This document shows positions 46,935 to 55,696 of a stretch of 64,000 bases of DNA, piece after piece (the stretch's first letter is position 1; each line of letters begins with the position of its first letter). The notes under the pieces were generated by a model. The model saw only the letters and a list, made by a program, of their open reading frames with translations, was not told the origin of the DNA and searched no databases. The position numbers and the translations under genes were made by a program. Origin of the DNA: Thermus albus (GTDB taxonomy: Bacteria; Deinococcota; Deinococci; Deinococcales; Thermaceae); NCBI RefSeq assembly GCF_022760855.1, contig NZ_JAKTNR010000003.1, forward strand, positions 217,327 to 281,326. The letters run 5' to 3'.

Positions 46935-47858
46935 ATGGAAATCAAGCTTTTCGCGGGGAATGCCCACCCCGACCTGGCCCGGCGGGTGGCGGAGGCCCTG
47001 GGGGTTCCTCTGGGCAAGGCTTTGGTGGACCGTTTCCCCGATGGGGAGGTGCAGGTGCGGCTTCTGGAAAGCGTTCGGGGAGACGACGTCTACTTGATCC
47101 AGCCCACCAGCCCTCCCGTGAACGACCACCTCATGGAACTCCTCCTCCTGGCCGATGCCGCCAGGAGAAGCTCGGCGGGGCGCATCAACGCCGTCATCCC
47201 CTACTTCGGTTATGCCCGCCAGGATAAGCAGACCCAAGGCCGCGAGCCCGTCAGCGCCAAACTGGTGGCCAATCTCCTGGAAACCGTAGGGGTGCACCGG
47301 GTGATCGCCATTGACCTACATGCGCCCCAGATCCAGGGGTTCTTTGACATCCCCGTGGACCACCTTTCCGCCGTACGGCTTTTCGCCCGCTACCTCCAGG
47401 AAAAGGGGTACACGGAAAACGGGGTGGTGGTCTCCCCGGATGCCGGCCGGGCCGAGGAGGCCAGGCGGCTTTCCGAAAGGCTGGGCCTACCCTTTGCCAT
47501 GCTGGCCAAGCGCCGCCACGGCCCCAAGGAAACCTCCGTCACCTACGTGATCGGGGAGGTGGCGGGGAAAAGGCCCTTGATCATAGACGACATCGTTTCC
47601 ACCGGGGGCACCATCCGGCGGGGGGTGGAGGCGCTGCTCATGGCCGGGGCCTTACCCGAGATGGTGGTCATGGCCACCCACCCGGTCTTGGTGGGGGAGG
47701 CCCGGGAAAACCTCTCCCACCCGGCCATCCGGGAGGTGATCTTCACCGACACCATTCCCCTAAAGGACGGGGGGTATACGGTGCTTTCCACCGCCGAGCT
47801 CCTGGCCCAGGCCATTCAGCACGTGCACACCAACCAATCGGTGAGCGCCCTTATCTAA
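46935..47858 (+). CDS. prs: Ribose-phosphate pyrophosphokinase (PRPP synthetase)
   Basis: 307 residues. Class I signature: DLHAPQIQGFFDIPVDHLSA, flexible loop Lys-Arg in AKRRHGPKETSVT and PRPP loop LIIDDIVSTGGTIRRG. It makes PRPP from ribose-5-phosphate and ATP for nucleotide, His and Trp synthesis. GGGGAGGGG lies 5 nt before the ATG, 14 nt after the nucleosidase stop, so it probably shares the luxS transcript. A GC hairpin with four T follows. Confidence 0.96.
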   Translation: MEIKLFAGNAHPDLARRVAEALGVPLGKALVDRFPDGEVQVRLLESVRGDDVYLIQPTSPPVNDHLMELLLLADAARRSSAGRINAVIPYFGYARQDKQTQGREPVSAKLVANLLETVGVHRVIAIDLHAPQIQGFFDIPVDHLSAVRLFARYLQEKGYTENGVVVSPDAGRAEEARRLSERLGLPFAMLAKRRHGPKETSVTYVIGEVAGKRPLIIDDIVSTGGTIRRGVEALLMAGALPEMVVMATHPVLVGEARENLSHPAIREVIFTDTIPLKDGGYTVLSTAELLAQAIQHVHTNQSVSALI

Positions 47859-47882
47859 GCCCTGGTGAAAAAGGACACATGT

Positions 47883-47919
47883 CCCCCGGGGATGGGGTAA
47901 GCTACCCTCCGGGGGTTTT
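47883..47919 (+). terminator. Terminator-like hairpin directly before the DsrE gene
   Basis: CCCCCGG (47883-47889) pairs with CCGGGGG (47909-47915), with an inner stem GGGTA/TACCC and loop AGC, followed by TTTT and at once by the ATG at 47920. It can end prs transcripts; any read-through would carry a start codon right at the hairpin base. Confidence 0.65.
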
Positions 47920-48264
47920 ATGGCTAAAGTAGTCATCCACATTTTCCATGGGGAGCCCAGCAGCCTGAACACGGGGGTACACCTGGCCGAGCGCATCCGC
48001 CAAGTGAAGGAGGAGCGGGGGGTGGACTTGGAGGTCTACATCTTCGGGCCTGCCGAGCGGGCGCTTTTGGACCCTGCCTTGGCCGAGTACAACCAGGGGG
48101 TGGATAGCCTCGTGGCCCAGGGGGTGCCGGTGTACACCTGTCTTAACTCCGCTAGGGCTTTGGGGGCCGAGGAGGCCTTCAAGGCCCGGGGTATCCGGCT
48201 GGCCTATGCCCGGGATCGCTTCGTGGACTACGCCCTGGAAGGGGCTACGGTCTATAGCTTCTAG
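47920..48264 (+). CDS. DsrE family protein
   Basis: 114 residues with the DsrE-like fold: VVIHIFHGEPSSLNTGVHLAERI, then LEVYIFGPAERALL and VPVYTCLNSARALGAEE with the single Cys at the usual active-site place of sulfur-carrying DsrE proteins. It is probably involved in sulfur relay or thiol stress. It is followed 2 nt later by an OsmC gene and then by a TauE/SafE exporter, which together suggest sulfur or peroxide stress handling. Confidence 0.85.
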   Translation: MAKVVIHIFHGEPSSLNTGVHLAERIRQVKEERGVDLEVYIFGPAERALLDPALAEYNQGVDSLVAQGVPVYTCLNSARALGAEEAFKARGIRLAYARDRFVDYALEGATVYSF

Positions 48265-48266
48265 CC

Positions 48267-48671
48267 ATGTCCCAGGCCTACCGCGTGGAAGTACGCCGCC
48301 AGGATGCCCAAAGGGCCCTGGCGGAGGCCCGGGGGTTCACCTTGGTCCTGGGGGCCCGCCGCGCCGACCTGGAGGCGGGGGTTAATCCGGTGGAAACCCT
48401 CCTGGCCGCACTGGGCAGTTGCCTTCTTACGGGTATCCAGTTTGTGGCGGAATCCTCCAAGGTGCCCTTGGAAGGGGCCAGGGTGGTCCTCGAGGCCAGC
48501 CGGGAGGACAAACCTCCGAGAATCGCCCAAATAGGCTTTGTTCTGTACCTGGAGAGCTCGGCTCCGGATGAAAGGTTGCAAAGGCTCTTTGAGCTAACCC
48601 TTAAAAACTCCACCCTCTACCAAAGCCTCAAGGACACCATTCCCATAGCGGGAAAGTGGGAGCGGGCATGA
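48267..48671 (+). CDS. OsmC family protein
   Basis: 134 residues. The core helix motif PVETLLAALGSCLLTGIQFVAE carries the first redox Cys of OsmC/Ohr proteins; the second conserved Cys is not found, so peroxidase activity is uncertain. OsmC proteins act on organic hydroperoxides in the cytosol. The stop overlaps the next gene by ATGA and the start lies 2 nt after the DsrE stop. Confidence 0.87.
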   Translation: MSQAYRVEVRRQDAQRALAEARGFTLVLGARRADLEAGVNPVETLLAALGSCLLTGIQFVAESSKVPLEGARVVLEASREDKPPRIAQIGFVLYLESSAPDERLQRLFELTLKNSTLYQSLKDTIPIAGKWERA

Positions 48672-49390
48672 ACCCGGTGGTGGTGGTAGGTCTCTTCTTG
48701 CTGGCCGTGGTGTCCGGCATGCTGGGCCTGGGGGTGGCCTTTGCCGCCGTGCCCTTCTTGAGCCTCTTTTTGCCGGATTTGGTCCACCAGGTTCAGCCCC
48801 TTTCCCTTCTCCTCAATGGGGTGACGGCTCTTTTTGCCGTCTTCGGCTTCGCCCAAAGCGGTTTGGTGGATTGGCGCAAGGCCATCCTTCTGGCCCTGGT
48901 TACCACCTCCTTCGCCCCGGTGGGAGCCTGGCTGGTGCAGCGGGTGGAGGTGCGGTATGTGTGGTGGATCTACCTGGGGGCGGTGGCCTACCTGGCTTAC
49001 AACCTCTTTCGCCCCGTTTCCCCGAAGGCGCCTCGGGAAAACTTCCCCATGGCCTTGGCCTTGGCGGCCCCCATCTCGGTGCTTTCTGGGTTTTTGGGGG
49101 TAGGCCCGGGGTTCCTCCTCATGCCCACCCTAATCCTCACCGGCCACGACCCCAAGCGGGCTGCGGCCATCAACGCCTTTGCCGTGACGCCCCCTTCCTT
49201 CTCCTCCCTCCTGCCCCATCTCCCCACCGCCCGGCTGGACCTTGGGCTCACCCTTTCCCTGGTGGTGGCGGGGGCTTTGGGCAGTTACCTGGGCTCCCGC
49301 CTCACGAGCCTCTACCTGCCTTCTCAGCGCCTAAAGCAGCTTTTTGGGGTGCTGATCCTGCTGGTGACCCTTTACAAGGTCTTCTCCTAG
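48668..49390 (+). CDS. TauE/SafE family membrane protein (sulfite/sulfonate exporter type)
   Basis: 240 residues with about seven to eight membrane helices in two inverted halves. Family motifs: VVSGMLGLGVAFAAVPFLSLF in the first half and VLSGFLGVGPGFLLMPTLIL with AAINAFAVTP in the second. Members export sulfite, sulfoacetate or other anions. ATG 48668 overlaps the OsmC stop; an in-frame GTG 12 nt upstream is less likely. A CCCCTTAGGGG palindrome lies downstream at 49441-49451. Confidence 0.87.
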   Translation: MNPVVVVGLFLLAVVSGMLGLGVAFAAVPFLSLFLPDLVHQVQPLSLLLNGVTALFAVFGFAQSGLVDWRKAILLALVTTSFAPVGAWLVQRVEVRYVWWIYLGAVAYLAYNLFRPVSPKAPRENFPMALALAAPISVLSGFLGVGPGFLLMPTLILTGHDPKRAAAINAFAVTPPSFSSLLPHLPTARLDLGLTLSLVVAGALGSYLGSRLTSLYLPSQRLKQLFGVLILLVTLYKVFS

Positions 49391-49474
49391 GCGCGGGTGG
49401 ATGGAAAGCGCAGGGATGTGCTAAGCTTTCCCTTAGTGTGCCCCTTAGGGGCCTTGGATAGTTCAGGAGGAGAC

Positions 49475-50095
49475 ATGGAATACCGTTTGCAAGCCCAGTA
49501 CCGGGAGGGGGAGAAGCCCGCCGCTTTGCGCCGTGCGGGGAAGCTCCCCGGCGTCATCTACAACAAGCACCTGAACCGGAAGGTGTACGTGGAGCTGGGG
49601 GAGTTTGACAAGGTCTTCCGCCAGGCTTCCATTCACCAGGTGATCGTTCTGGAACTCCCCGATGGCCAGGAGCTTCCCACCCTGGTGCGCCAGGTGAACT
49701 TGGATAAGCGCCGGCGCCGCCCCGAGCACGTGGACTTCTACGTGCTCTCCGATGAGCCGGTGGAGATGTACATCCCCTTGCGCTTCGTGGGTACGCCCCA
49801 GGGGGTGCGGGAAGGTGGGGTGTTGCAGGAGATCCACCGGGACATCCTGGTCAGGGTTTCCCCGCGGAACATCCCCGAGTTCCTTGAGGTGGATGTCTCC
49901 AGCTTGGGCATTGGGGATAGCCTCCATGCCGCTGACCTGAAGCTTCCTGAAGGTGTTAAGCTGGCCGTTTCTCCCGAGGAGACCATCGCCGCGGTGGTGC
50001 CCCCTGAGGACGTGGAGAAGCTGGCGGCCGAGGTCCTCGAGGCCCCCGCCGAGCCCGAGGTGATCAAGAAGGGCAAGAAGGAAGAGGAGGAGTAA
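49475..50095 (+). CDS. rplY: 50S ribosomal protein L25, long CTC/TL5 type
   Basis: 206 residues, the same length as Thermus TL5. The N-terminal 5S rRNA-binding domain (MEYRLQAQYREGEKPAALRR, GKLPGVIYNKH, VRQVNLDKRRRRPEHVDF) is followed by the C-terminal CTC domain (VGTPQGVREGGVLQEIHRDI) and an acidic, lysine-rich tail (KKGKKEEEE). It binds 5S rRNA in the large subunit. ATG 49475 follows CAGGAGGAG by 4 nt; the frame upstream is not conserved. Confidence 0.97.
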   Translation: MEYRLQAQYREGEKPAALRRAGKLPGVIYNKHLNRKVYVELGEFDKVFRQASIHQVIVLELPDGQELPTLVRQVNLDKRRRRPEHVDFYVLSDEPVEMYIPLRFVGTPQGVREGGVLQEIHRDILVRVSPRNIPEFLEVDVSSLGIGDSLHAADLKLPEGVKLAVSPEETIAAVVPPEDVEKLAAEVLEAPAEPEVIKKGKKEEEE

Positions 50096-50100
50096 TACCC

Positions 50101-50126
50101 CCCACCTTGGCTTTCGCCGAGGTGGG
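50101..50126 (+). terminator. Hairpin after rplY
   Basis: CCCACCTTGGC-TTTC-GCCGAGGTGGG, an 11-bp stem with one T-G pair and no T run. It is a likely 3' end or processing signal. Confidence 0.5.
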
Positions 50127-50197
50127 AACCCCGGTGCCTCCCTTTTCCGGGCTAGGCCCTCGAGCACCTCTGGAGCACCATATGGCGGGAAAGGGAT

Positions 50198-50233
50198 AGG
50201 AGGTGGGATCGGCCAGCGGTCCCGCCTCCTTTT
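50198..50233 (+). terminator. Terminator/attenuator-like hairpin before pth
   Basis: AGGAGGTGGGA (50198-50208) pairs with TCCCGCCTCCT (50220-50230), followed by TTT, 15 nt before the pth ATG. It may attenuate rplY read-through into pth; GGGGAGGGGGAGG after it is the pth ribosome site. Confidence 0.55.
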
Positions 50234-50247
50234 GGGGAGGGGGAGGA

Positions 50248-50814
50248 ATGTTTTTGGTGGTGGGCCAGGGAAACCCGGGGGAGCGGTACGCCAAGACCCG
50301 GCACAACCTGGGGTTCATGGTCCTGGACCGGCTGGGGCTGGAGTTCCGCCCCAAGGGGGAGGCCCTTTTGGCCGAAGTGGAGGTGGCAGGGGAGAAGGGG
50401 ATTTTCCTCAAGCCCCTCACCTACTACAACCTAAGCGGCCAGGCGGTAGCCCCCTTGGTGCGCTTTTACAAGATCCCTCCGGAGCGCCTTTTGGTGGTCC
50501 ACGACGAGATGGACCTGCCTTTGGGGCGCTTGCGGCTACGGGCTGGAGGAAGCCCGGCGGGAAACCGGGGGGTGGCCTCCATCGCCGAGGCCCTGGGAAC
50601 CGAGGCCTTTCACCGCCTGCGCCTGGGCATCGGCAAGCCCCCTGCCCGGGAGTTGGGGGCGGCGTATGTGCTTTCCCCCTTCCTCCCCGAGGAGTGGCCG
50701 GTGGTGGAGAGGGTCCTCGAGGCGGCCAAGGAGGCGGTGCTGTGCTGGGTTAGGGAAGGGCTTGCCCCGTGCGCCTCCCGCTACAACCGTCTGGACCTTT
50801 CCCAAGAGGGAGGC

Positions 50815-50817
<3 letters not shown>
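50248..50817 (+). CDS. pth: Peptidyl-tRNA hydrolase
   Basis: 189 residues. Catalytic His in YAKTRHNLGFMVLDRL near residue 20, LTYYNLSGQAV (Asn), VVHDEMDLPLGRLRLR (Asp) and GSPAGNRGVASIAEALGT, all Pth signatures. It recycles peptidyl-tRNAs dropped by ribosomes. Usual partner of rplY upstream. The stop TAA is the first part of the -10 box TAAGCT of ddl. ATG 50248 follows GGGAGGA; the upstream frame covers the hairpin and is rejected. Confidence 0.95.
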
Positions 50818-51795
<978 letters not shown>

Positions 51796-51839
51796 CCACC
51801 CCCCGGGTGGGTTGGCCGTAAGGGCCCTTTTCCCCTGGC

Positions 51840-51869
51840 ATTCCCCTAGCCTCTGCGCTAGGATGGAAT
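51840..51869 (+). promoter_or_regulatory. Imperfect inverted repeat, candidate operator of the sugar operon
   Basis: ATTCC-CCTAGC (51840-51850) faces GCTAGG-AT-GGAAT (51857-51869), symmetric apart from a 2-nt bulge. It contains TAGGAT (51859-51864), a possible -10 about 25 nt before the first gene. No sugar regulator gene is in the window. Confidence 0.4.
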
Positions 51870-51890
51870 CCTGAAGGGAAAGGGGGTCTT

Positions 51891-52682
51891 ATGGACCTTT
51901 TGGCGAGGCTTGGCCTTTTTGGACGTCGGGTCCTCCTCTTGCACCACGACGACCTGGGCCTGACCCATGCGCAAAACAGCGCCTACCAGGCCCTGGGCTT
52001 TCCCACGGGAAGCGTGATGGTGCCAGGGGCCTGGGCCAGCGGGGTGAGGGGGGAGGATTTGGGGGTGCACCTGGTGCTCACCAGCGAGTGGCCCGCTCCC
52101 CGGATGCGGCCCCTGACGGAAGGGGAAAGCCTTAGGGACGAGGCGGGGTATTTCCCGAGTTCCTTGGAGGTTCTGTGGCAAAGGGCCCGCCTCGAGGAGG
52201 TGGAACGGGAGCTAAGGGCCCAGATTGAGGCGGCCAAAAGGCTTTTCTCGCCCACCCACGTGGATACCCACCAAGGGGCGGTACTAAGGCCCGACCTGGC
52301 GGAGGTTTACCTGCGGTTGGCCCAGGAGTACCACCTGGTGCCCTTGGTGCCGGAGAGCCTCGAGGGCCTCGGGGTCCCCAGCGTCTTCCTACCGGACCTG
52401 GAACGGCTCCTAGCCCAGGCCCCCTTTCCCAAGGTGCGCTTCCTGGACGCCTACGGCCTTCCCCCGGAGGAATGCCTGGGTTTCTATTTGGACCTGGCCA
52501 AGTTACCGCCAGGCCTTTATCACGTCGTCCACCACAGCGCCCTCCCAACCCCTGAGGGCCGGGCCCTTCCCGACTGGCAGACCCGGGAGGCCGACTATTT
52601 TGCCCTTTCCCACCCCGAGGTGCGGAGGGTTTTGGCGGAGTTCCACCCCCTGACGTGGCGGATGGTCCGGGATGCGCTTTAG
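51891..52682 (+). CDS. YdjC/ChbG-like carbohydrate deacetylase
   Basis: 263 residues. Metal site motifs: LLLHHDDLGLTHAQN (Asp-Asp), DLGVHLVLTSEW (His) and THVDTHQG (His). ChbG removes acetyl groups from N,N'-diacetylchitobiose-type sugars so that they can be processed. Here it opens a long sugar operon, so it may deacetylate an oligosaccharide imported by the next gene product. The Shine-Dalgarno is weak (AAGGGGG 5 nt before the ATG). Confidence 0.87.
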   Translation: MDLLARLGLFGRRVLLLHHDDLGLTHAQNSAYQALGFPTGSVMVPGAWASGVRGEDLGVHLVLTSEWPAPRMRPLTEGESLRDEAGYFPSSLEVLWQRARLEEVERELRAQIEAAKRLFSPTHVDTHQGAVLRPDLAEVYLRLAQEYHLVPLVPESLEGLGVPSVFLPDLERLLAQAPFPKVRFLDAYGLPPEECLGFYLDLAKLPPGLYHVVHHSALPTPEGRALPDWQTREADYFALSHPEVRRVLAEFHPLTWRMVRDAL

Positions 52683-52694
52683 AAGGAGGCGATG

Positions 52695-53948
52695 ATGAAA
52701 AAGTGGCGCTACGCCTCGGGGCAGCTGGGGCTTACCTTGGTTTCCGAAAGCTTTGGCACCTATCTGGCCTTCTTTTATCTGGAAAAGCTGGGCCTTTCCG
52801 CCGCCTTCTATGCCCTGGCCCGCACGGTGTATGCCTTCTGGGATGCCGTGAATGACCCCCTATTCGGCCACCTTTCCGATCGTACCAAAACCCGCCTGGG
52901 CCGCAGGCGCCCTTGGCTCCTTTTGGGGATACCCCTTTTCCTCCTTTTCTACATCCTGGTCTTCTGGGTGCCCGAGTGGGCCCGCTCCCCTGCGGTTTTG
53001 CCCTATTACTTCGCCGTGGGCATCGTGCTTTATGAAACCATGGCCACCGTGGTCTGGACCAACTACGGGGCTCTATTCCCGGAGATGTTCCGGGGCCTCT
53101 CCGAAAGGGCAGGGGCCGCCGCCTTAAAGCGGGGCACCGAGCTTTTCGGCCTCATCCTGGGGATTGCCCTGGCCCCTTTGGTCTACGCCCAGGTGGGTTT
53201 CCTGGGCATGGCCCTTTTCTTCTCTGTCCTTGCCCTTTTGGCCTTCCTCCTCTTTCTCCCGGGCATCCAGGAAGACCCCAGGGCGGAAAGCGGGCTTGGG
53301 CTTCGGGAGTCCTTCCGCCTGGTCCTGGCCAACCGGGCCTTTTGGGTGGTGGCCTTGGTGGGGCTTCTCTTTGAGTTTGGGCGCATGGTGATCCAGACGG
53401 GCATGGCCTTCTACGCCAAGCACAGCCTGGGCTTGCCCGAGGCGGCCACCACCTTCCTCTTCGCCGCGGTCTTCCTGGTGGCCCTGCCCTCCGTCTTCCT
53501 CTGGGGAAGGCTTGCGGGGGCCTTGGGGGGGAAGCGGGCCTGGCGGCTGGCCCACCTTCTCATGGGCTTGGCGGCCCTGCTCCTCTTCCTGCCGCAAAGC
53601 CTTTTCCCCGCCATCCTGGTGGGGGCCTTGGTGGGGGTGGGGTTTGCCGGGGTGCGGGTCACGGGGGAGGTGGTGATGGCTAAGGTGATTGACCTGGACG
53701 CCGAGAGGACGGGAACCCGGCGGGAAGGGGCCTACTACAGCCTGGTGGGGCTTTTGGGCCGGGCTTCGGGGGCTTTGGTGGGGCTTTCCTTCGCCCTTCT
53801 CGGTCCCCTTTTCGGCTACGTGAGCGGGGAGAACCCCGGCCCCAACCCGGGCTTGGCCTTCCGCTTCCTGGTGGCGGTGATCCCGGGGGTGGCCATCCTG
53901 CTGGCCTATTTCCTCACGGCCTTCTTCCCCCACGAGATAAAGGAGTGA
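52695..53948 (+). CDS. GPH-type (MelB-like) sugar:cation symporter, first copy
   Basis: About 417 residues with 12 predicted helices. MFS/GPH motifs: FWDAVNDPLFGHLSDRTKTRLGRRRPWLLLG between TM2 and TM3 (conserved Asp pair) and FGYVSGENPGPN near the C terminus. It imports glycosides with H+ or Na+. Two ATG codons are in tandem; AAGGAGG is 5 nt before the second. It has a paralogue at 60156 in the same operon, sharing the same motifs. Confidence 0.9.
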   Translation: MKKWRYASGQLGLTLVSESFGTYLAFFYLEKLGLSAAFYALARTVYAFWDAVNDPLFGHLSDRTKTRLGRRRPWLLLGIPLFLLFYILVFWVPEWARSPAVLPYYFAVGIVLYETMATVVWTNYGALFPEMFRGLSERAGAAALKRGTELFGLILGIALAPLVYAQVGFLGMALFFSVLALLAFLLFLPGIQEDPRAESGLGLRESFRLVLANRAFWVVALVGLLFEFGRMVIQTGMAFYAKHSLGLPEAATTFLFAAVFLVALPSVFLWGRLAGALGGKRAWRLAHLLMGLAALLLFLPQSLFPAILVGALVGVGFAGVRVTGEVVMAKVIDLDAERTGTRREGAYYSLVGLLGRASGALVGLSFALLGPLFGYVSGENPGPNPGLAFRFLVAVIPGVAILLAYFLTAFFPHEIKE

Positions 53949-53956
53949 GGAACCCC

Positions 53957-55684
53957 ATGAAGCTGGACCCCAACCACCCCAGGCCCACCCTTCAGCGCCC
54001 GAGCTGGAAGGCCCTCGAGGGCCCCTGGGACTTGGCCCTAAGCGAGGCGGAACGGCCAGAAAGGGTGCGCTTCGGTCGCAAGATCCTGGTTCCCTTCCCG
54101 CCTGAGGCCCCGGGTAGCGGGGTGGACGAGCCTTTGGTGGAGGTGGCCTGGTACCGGAGGGTTTTGCGCCTGAGGCCAAGGCCTGGCTGGCGGGTTTTCC
54201 TGCGCTTCGGGGCCGTGGACTACCGGGCGGAGGTCTTTTTGGATGGGGTGAGGGTTTTGGCGCATGAGGGCGGGCACACCCCTTTTAGCCTGGAACTCAC
54301 CCCTTTGGCCAATAGGCCCCTCGAGGTCCTGGTGCGGGCCGAGGATGACCCCTGGGATGCGGAAAAGCCCCGGGGAAAGCAGGCCTTGGCGGAGCCCGAG
54401 GGAATCTTCTATCCCCGGACCACGGGGATATGGCAGCCGGTATGGTTGGAGTGGGTACCGGAAAGCCATATCGCCGCCTTGCGCCTAACCCCGGACCTGA
54501 AGGCTTTGGGCTTCCACCTGGAGGTGCGGGCCCTGGGGGAAGGGGATGGGGTGGAGGTGGCCCTTTTCCCGGGGGCAAGGGGGGAGGGGTTGGTGGCGGA
54601 AAGGCCTTGGTTGGAGGCCCGCTTTCCCCTTTTGGGTGGGCTTGCCCGGGGGTTTTTGGGGCTTCCCTTCAAGGGAAACGCGGAGGCCTTCTACTGGCGC
54701 CCGGAAAACCCGGTGCTCTTCCCCTTGCGCCTCCGCCTCCTTAGGGGAAGGCGGGTGTTGGACGAGGTCTATTCCTACGGGGGCCTAAGGGAGGTTTCCG
54801 CCAGGCAGGGGGTCTTCTTCCTCAACGGGGAGCCCTACTTCCCCAAGCTGGCCTTGGACCAGGGGCTTTGGCCCGAAGGCCACCTGGCGGCCCCAGGCCT
54901 ATCCGCCCTTAGGCGGGACGTGGAGCTGGCCCAAGCCTTGGGCTTCAATGGGGTGCGCAAGCACCAGAAGCTGGAAGACCCCCGCTACCTCCACCTGGCG
55001 GACCGGCTTGGGCTTTTGGTGTTTGCCGAGATGCCCAGTTTCTTCCGCTTCTCCCCGACTGCGGCCCGGCGTTACCTGGCCGAACTCCAGGTGGCTTTGG
55101 AGCGGGACTATAACCACCCCAGCGTGGTGGCCTGGGTCCTTTTCAACGAAAGCTGGGGGCTTGCTCCCTGGAGGCGGGAAACCCAGGCCTTCCTCCAAGG
55201 GGTCTTCCTGCTAGCCCGTGCCTTGGATCCCAGCCGCCTTTTGGTGGACAACGACGGTTGGGAACACGGACCTTTTTGGGACCTCTACACCGTGCACGAC
55301 TACGCTCCCCCCGAGGTCCTCTCCCGGCGGTACGGGCAAGGGGGCTTTCCCTTGGCCCCCATGGGCCGCCCCCTTTCCCAGGAGGGTGTTCCCGATGGGG
55401 TGTGGCCCCTTCTTTCCGAGTTTGGAGGGCTTAGGCTAAGGGGTCCTACCCCGGGCTGGGGGTACCGGGAGGTGGAGGGGGAAGAGGCCTTCTTGGCGGA
55501 AGTTCTGCGCTACGTGCAGGCGGTGTGCGAAAGCCGTCTAAGCGGGTTTGGCTACACCCAGCTCTACGACACCTTCCAGGAGGAAAACGGGCTTTTGGAC
55601 TTTTGGCGTAGGCCCAAGGTGCCCCCGGAAAGGGTGCGGGCCTTGCTGGAAGGGTGCGAGGTGAGGCGGATCCTTTTTGAGTAG
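53957..55684 (+). CDS. Glycoside hydrolase family 2 protein (beta-galactosidase/glucuronidase-like)
   Basis: 575 residues. A jelly-roll sugar-binding domain at about 20-170 (WYRRVLRLRPRPGWRVFLRFGAVDYRAEVFLDG, cited by parts), an Ig-like domain, then a TIM barrel. The acid/base Glu is in VVAWVLFNESWG and the nucleophile Glu in LLSEFGGLRL. Substrate is not determined by motifs. ATG 53957 follows GAGG by 6 nt; GTG 53945, overlapping the previous stop as GTGA, is a possible start four codons upstream. Confidence 0.87.
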   Translation: MKLDPNHPRPTLQRPSWKALEGPWDLALSEAERPERVRFGRKILVPFPPEAPGSGVDEPLVEVAWYRRVLRLRPRPGWRVFLRFGAVDYRAEVFLDGVRVLAHEGGHTPFSLELTPLANRPLEVLVRAEDDPWDAEKPRGKQALAEPEGIFYPRTTGIWQPVWLEWVPESHIAALRLTPDLKALGFHLEVRALGEGDGVEVALFPGARGEGLVAERPWLEARFPLLGGLARGFLGLPFKGNAEAFYWRPENPVLFPLRLRLLRGRRVLDEVYSYGGLREVSARQGVFFLNGEPYFPKLALDQGLWPEGHLAAPGLSALRRDVELAQALGFNGVRKHQKLEDPRYLHLADRLGLLVFAEMPSFFRFSPTAARRYLAELQVALERDYNHPSVVAWVLFNESWGLAPWRRETQAFLQGVFLLARALDPSRLLVDNDGWEHGPFWDLYTVHDYAPPEVLSRRYGQGGFPLAPMGRPLSQEGVPDGVWPLLSEFGGLRLRGPTPGWGYREVEGEEAFLAEVLRYVQAVCESRLSGFGYTQLYDTFQEENGLLDFWRRPKVPPERVRALLEGCEVRRILFE

Positions 55685-55696
55685 GGAGGGGAGGAT

